DNA of 7,103 nucleotides, taken from the NCBI GenBank assembly GCA_029934095.1, contig JAOZMV010000071.1, positions 1 to 7,103 of the forward strand. Direction: 5' to 3'. Below, piece by piece: positions 6,734-7,103 of the stretch. A program made the translations under genes and the position numbers. Below the pieces are notes generated by a model. It saw only the letters and a program-made list of their open reading frames with translations, searched no databases and was not told the DNA's origin. Positions within the stretch are counted from its first letter, which is position 1. Every line of letters starts with the position of its first letter. This DNA comes from Desulfuromusa sp. (lineage in GTDB: Bacteria; Desulfobacterota; Desulfuromonadia; Desulfuromonadales; Geopsychrobacteraceae).

Positions 6734-6737
6734 TCGG
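6724..6737. terminator. Small hairpin at the convergent gene ends, weak bidirectional terminator candidate
   Basis: CCGATT at 6724-6729 pairs with AATCGG at 6732-6737 across a two-base centre. In RNA this would give about a five-pair stem with a TTTA loop. It spans the stop codons of both convergent genes, the right place for a shared terminator. No T tract follows on either strand and the stem is short, so intrinsic termination would be weak. Confidence 0.25.
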
Positions 6738-7020
6738 AATTATATTCACGCAGCACTTCTACAATTTGGATCTGGTAGGTTCGGTACCACTTTGATCGAC
6801 CCCGTTGTTGTGCTTTGATATGTTCCGCATCCTGTTTCCAGCGGGAAATCTGTTCCAGCGTCTCCCAATAAGAGATAGCGACTTCCTGATCCCCTTCAGT
6901 CATCGCAACAAAGTCACGACAGCCATATTTCTCCATCGCCAGATTGCGAAGCCTGACGGCGGTGTCACTATATTCCTGATCCCACTGGTTGATCTCAGCC
7001 CTGAAAATAACCGCATACAT
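6730..7020 (-). CDS. Antibiotic biosynthesis monooxygenase (ABM) domain protein
   Basis: This 96-residue protein matches the usual length and pattern of a single ABM (dimeric alpha/beta barrel) domain. It starts with a beta strand, MYAVIFRAEI, has a central helix, and then the block SYWETLEQISRWKQDAEHIKAQ (residues 50-71), in which the Trp residues, H68 and the AQ pair are typical of the family. It ends with GRSKWYRTYQIQIVEVLREY. Members include small quinol or aromatic-ring monooxygenases, heme-degrading enzymes and many proteins of unknown function; the substrate cannot be assigned. It is probably cytoplasmic. The ATG is preceded only by a weak GGGTG site. It is convergent with the FadL gene and shares the TTAA palindrome for its stop codon. 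It lies 29 bases after the end of a probable upstream gene on the same strand, so it may be the second gene of a leftward operon. Confidence 0.82.
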   Translation of the reverse strand: MYAVIFRAEINQWDQEYSDTAVRLRNLAMEKYGCRDFVAMTEGDQEVAISYWETLEQISRWKQDAEHIKAQQRGRSKWYRTYQIQIVEVLREYNSD

Positions 7021-7049
7021 AAAGACACCCGCGCAAAAGACTCTGTGGT

Positions 7050-7103
7050 TCAGGAGTAATAAGGATAATCCATCTGCTTTGCTATTTCGATACGAATTTC
7101 TTC
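7050..7103 (-). CDS. Probable C-terminal end of a leftward gene, cut by the window edge
   Basis: Reading leftward from the right edge, one frame gives EEIRIEIAKQMDYPYYS followed by TGA (7052-7050). The alternating charged and hydrophobic residues look like a real C-terminal helix. The stop lies 29 bases before the ATG of the ABM gene, normal operon spacing. Only 17 codons are visible, so the family cannot be named and chance openness cannot be excluded. Confidence 0.4.
   Translation of the reverse strand, partial: EEIRIEIAKQMDYPYYS

Overview
The window looks like chromosomal DNA of a Gram-negative bacterium: it encodes a FadL-type outer-membrane porin with a signal peptide and a C-terminal Phe, and several cyclic-di-GMP domains (PilZ, HD-GYP). 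The combination of PilZ proteins with a V4R/H-NOX-like sensor domain, moderate base composition and AT-rich promoter DNA suggests a delta-proteobacterium of the Desulfuromonadales (Geobacter/Desulfuromonas/Pelobacter) type. That placement is inference from protein flavour, not proof.

Layout. Positions 1-108 may hold the start of a leftward gene that runs off the left edge (weak call). Positions 109-239 are an AT-rich, possibly divergent intergenic region with a small inverted repeat. A compact rightward operon follows: a 663-residue twin-PilZ protein with an unassigned C-terminal half (240-2231); a 776-residue membrane protein with an N-terminal sensor-like domain, a two-helix membrane hairpin, GAF, HD-GYP and C-terminal PilZ (2228-4558); and a 273-residue class I SAM-dependent methyltransferase (4548-5369). 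The first junction is an ATGA overlap and the second an 11-nt overlap, which suggests coupled translation. After 44 nt comes a FadL/OmpP1-family hydrophobic-compound porin (5414-6733) on the same strand. It converges on a small leftward antibiotic-biosynthesis-monooxygenase (ABM) domain protein (6730-7020), and the two genes share the palindrome TTAA as stop codons. The last 54 bases look like the 3' end of another leftward gene, upstream of the ABM gene.

How the genes may work together (inference): the HD-GYP protein would degrade c-di-GMP under control of its sensor and GAF domains and could read the same nucleotide through its own PilZ domain. The co-translated twin-PilZ protein would be the effector, or a c-di-GMP-gated enzyme if its C-terminal half is catalytic. 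The methyltransferase could be an output of the same circuit. The FadL gene may be co-transcribed, giving a possible link to uptake of hydrophobic compounds, but the sequence alone does not prove this. No mobile element, CRISPR array, rRNA or tRNA was seen.
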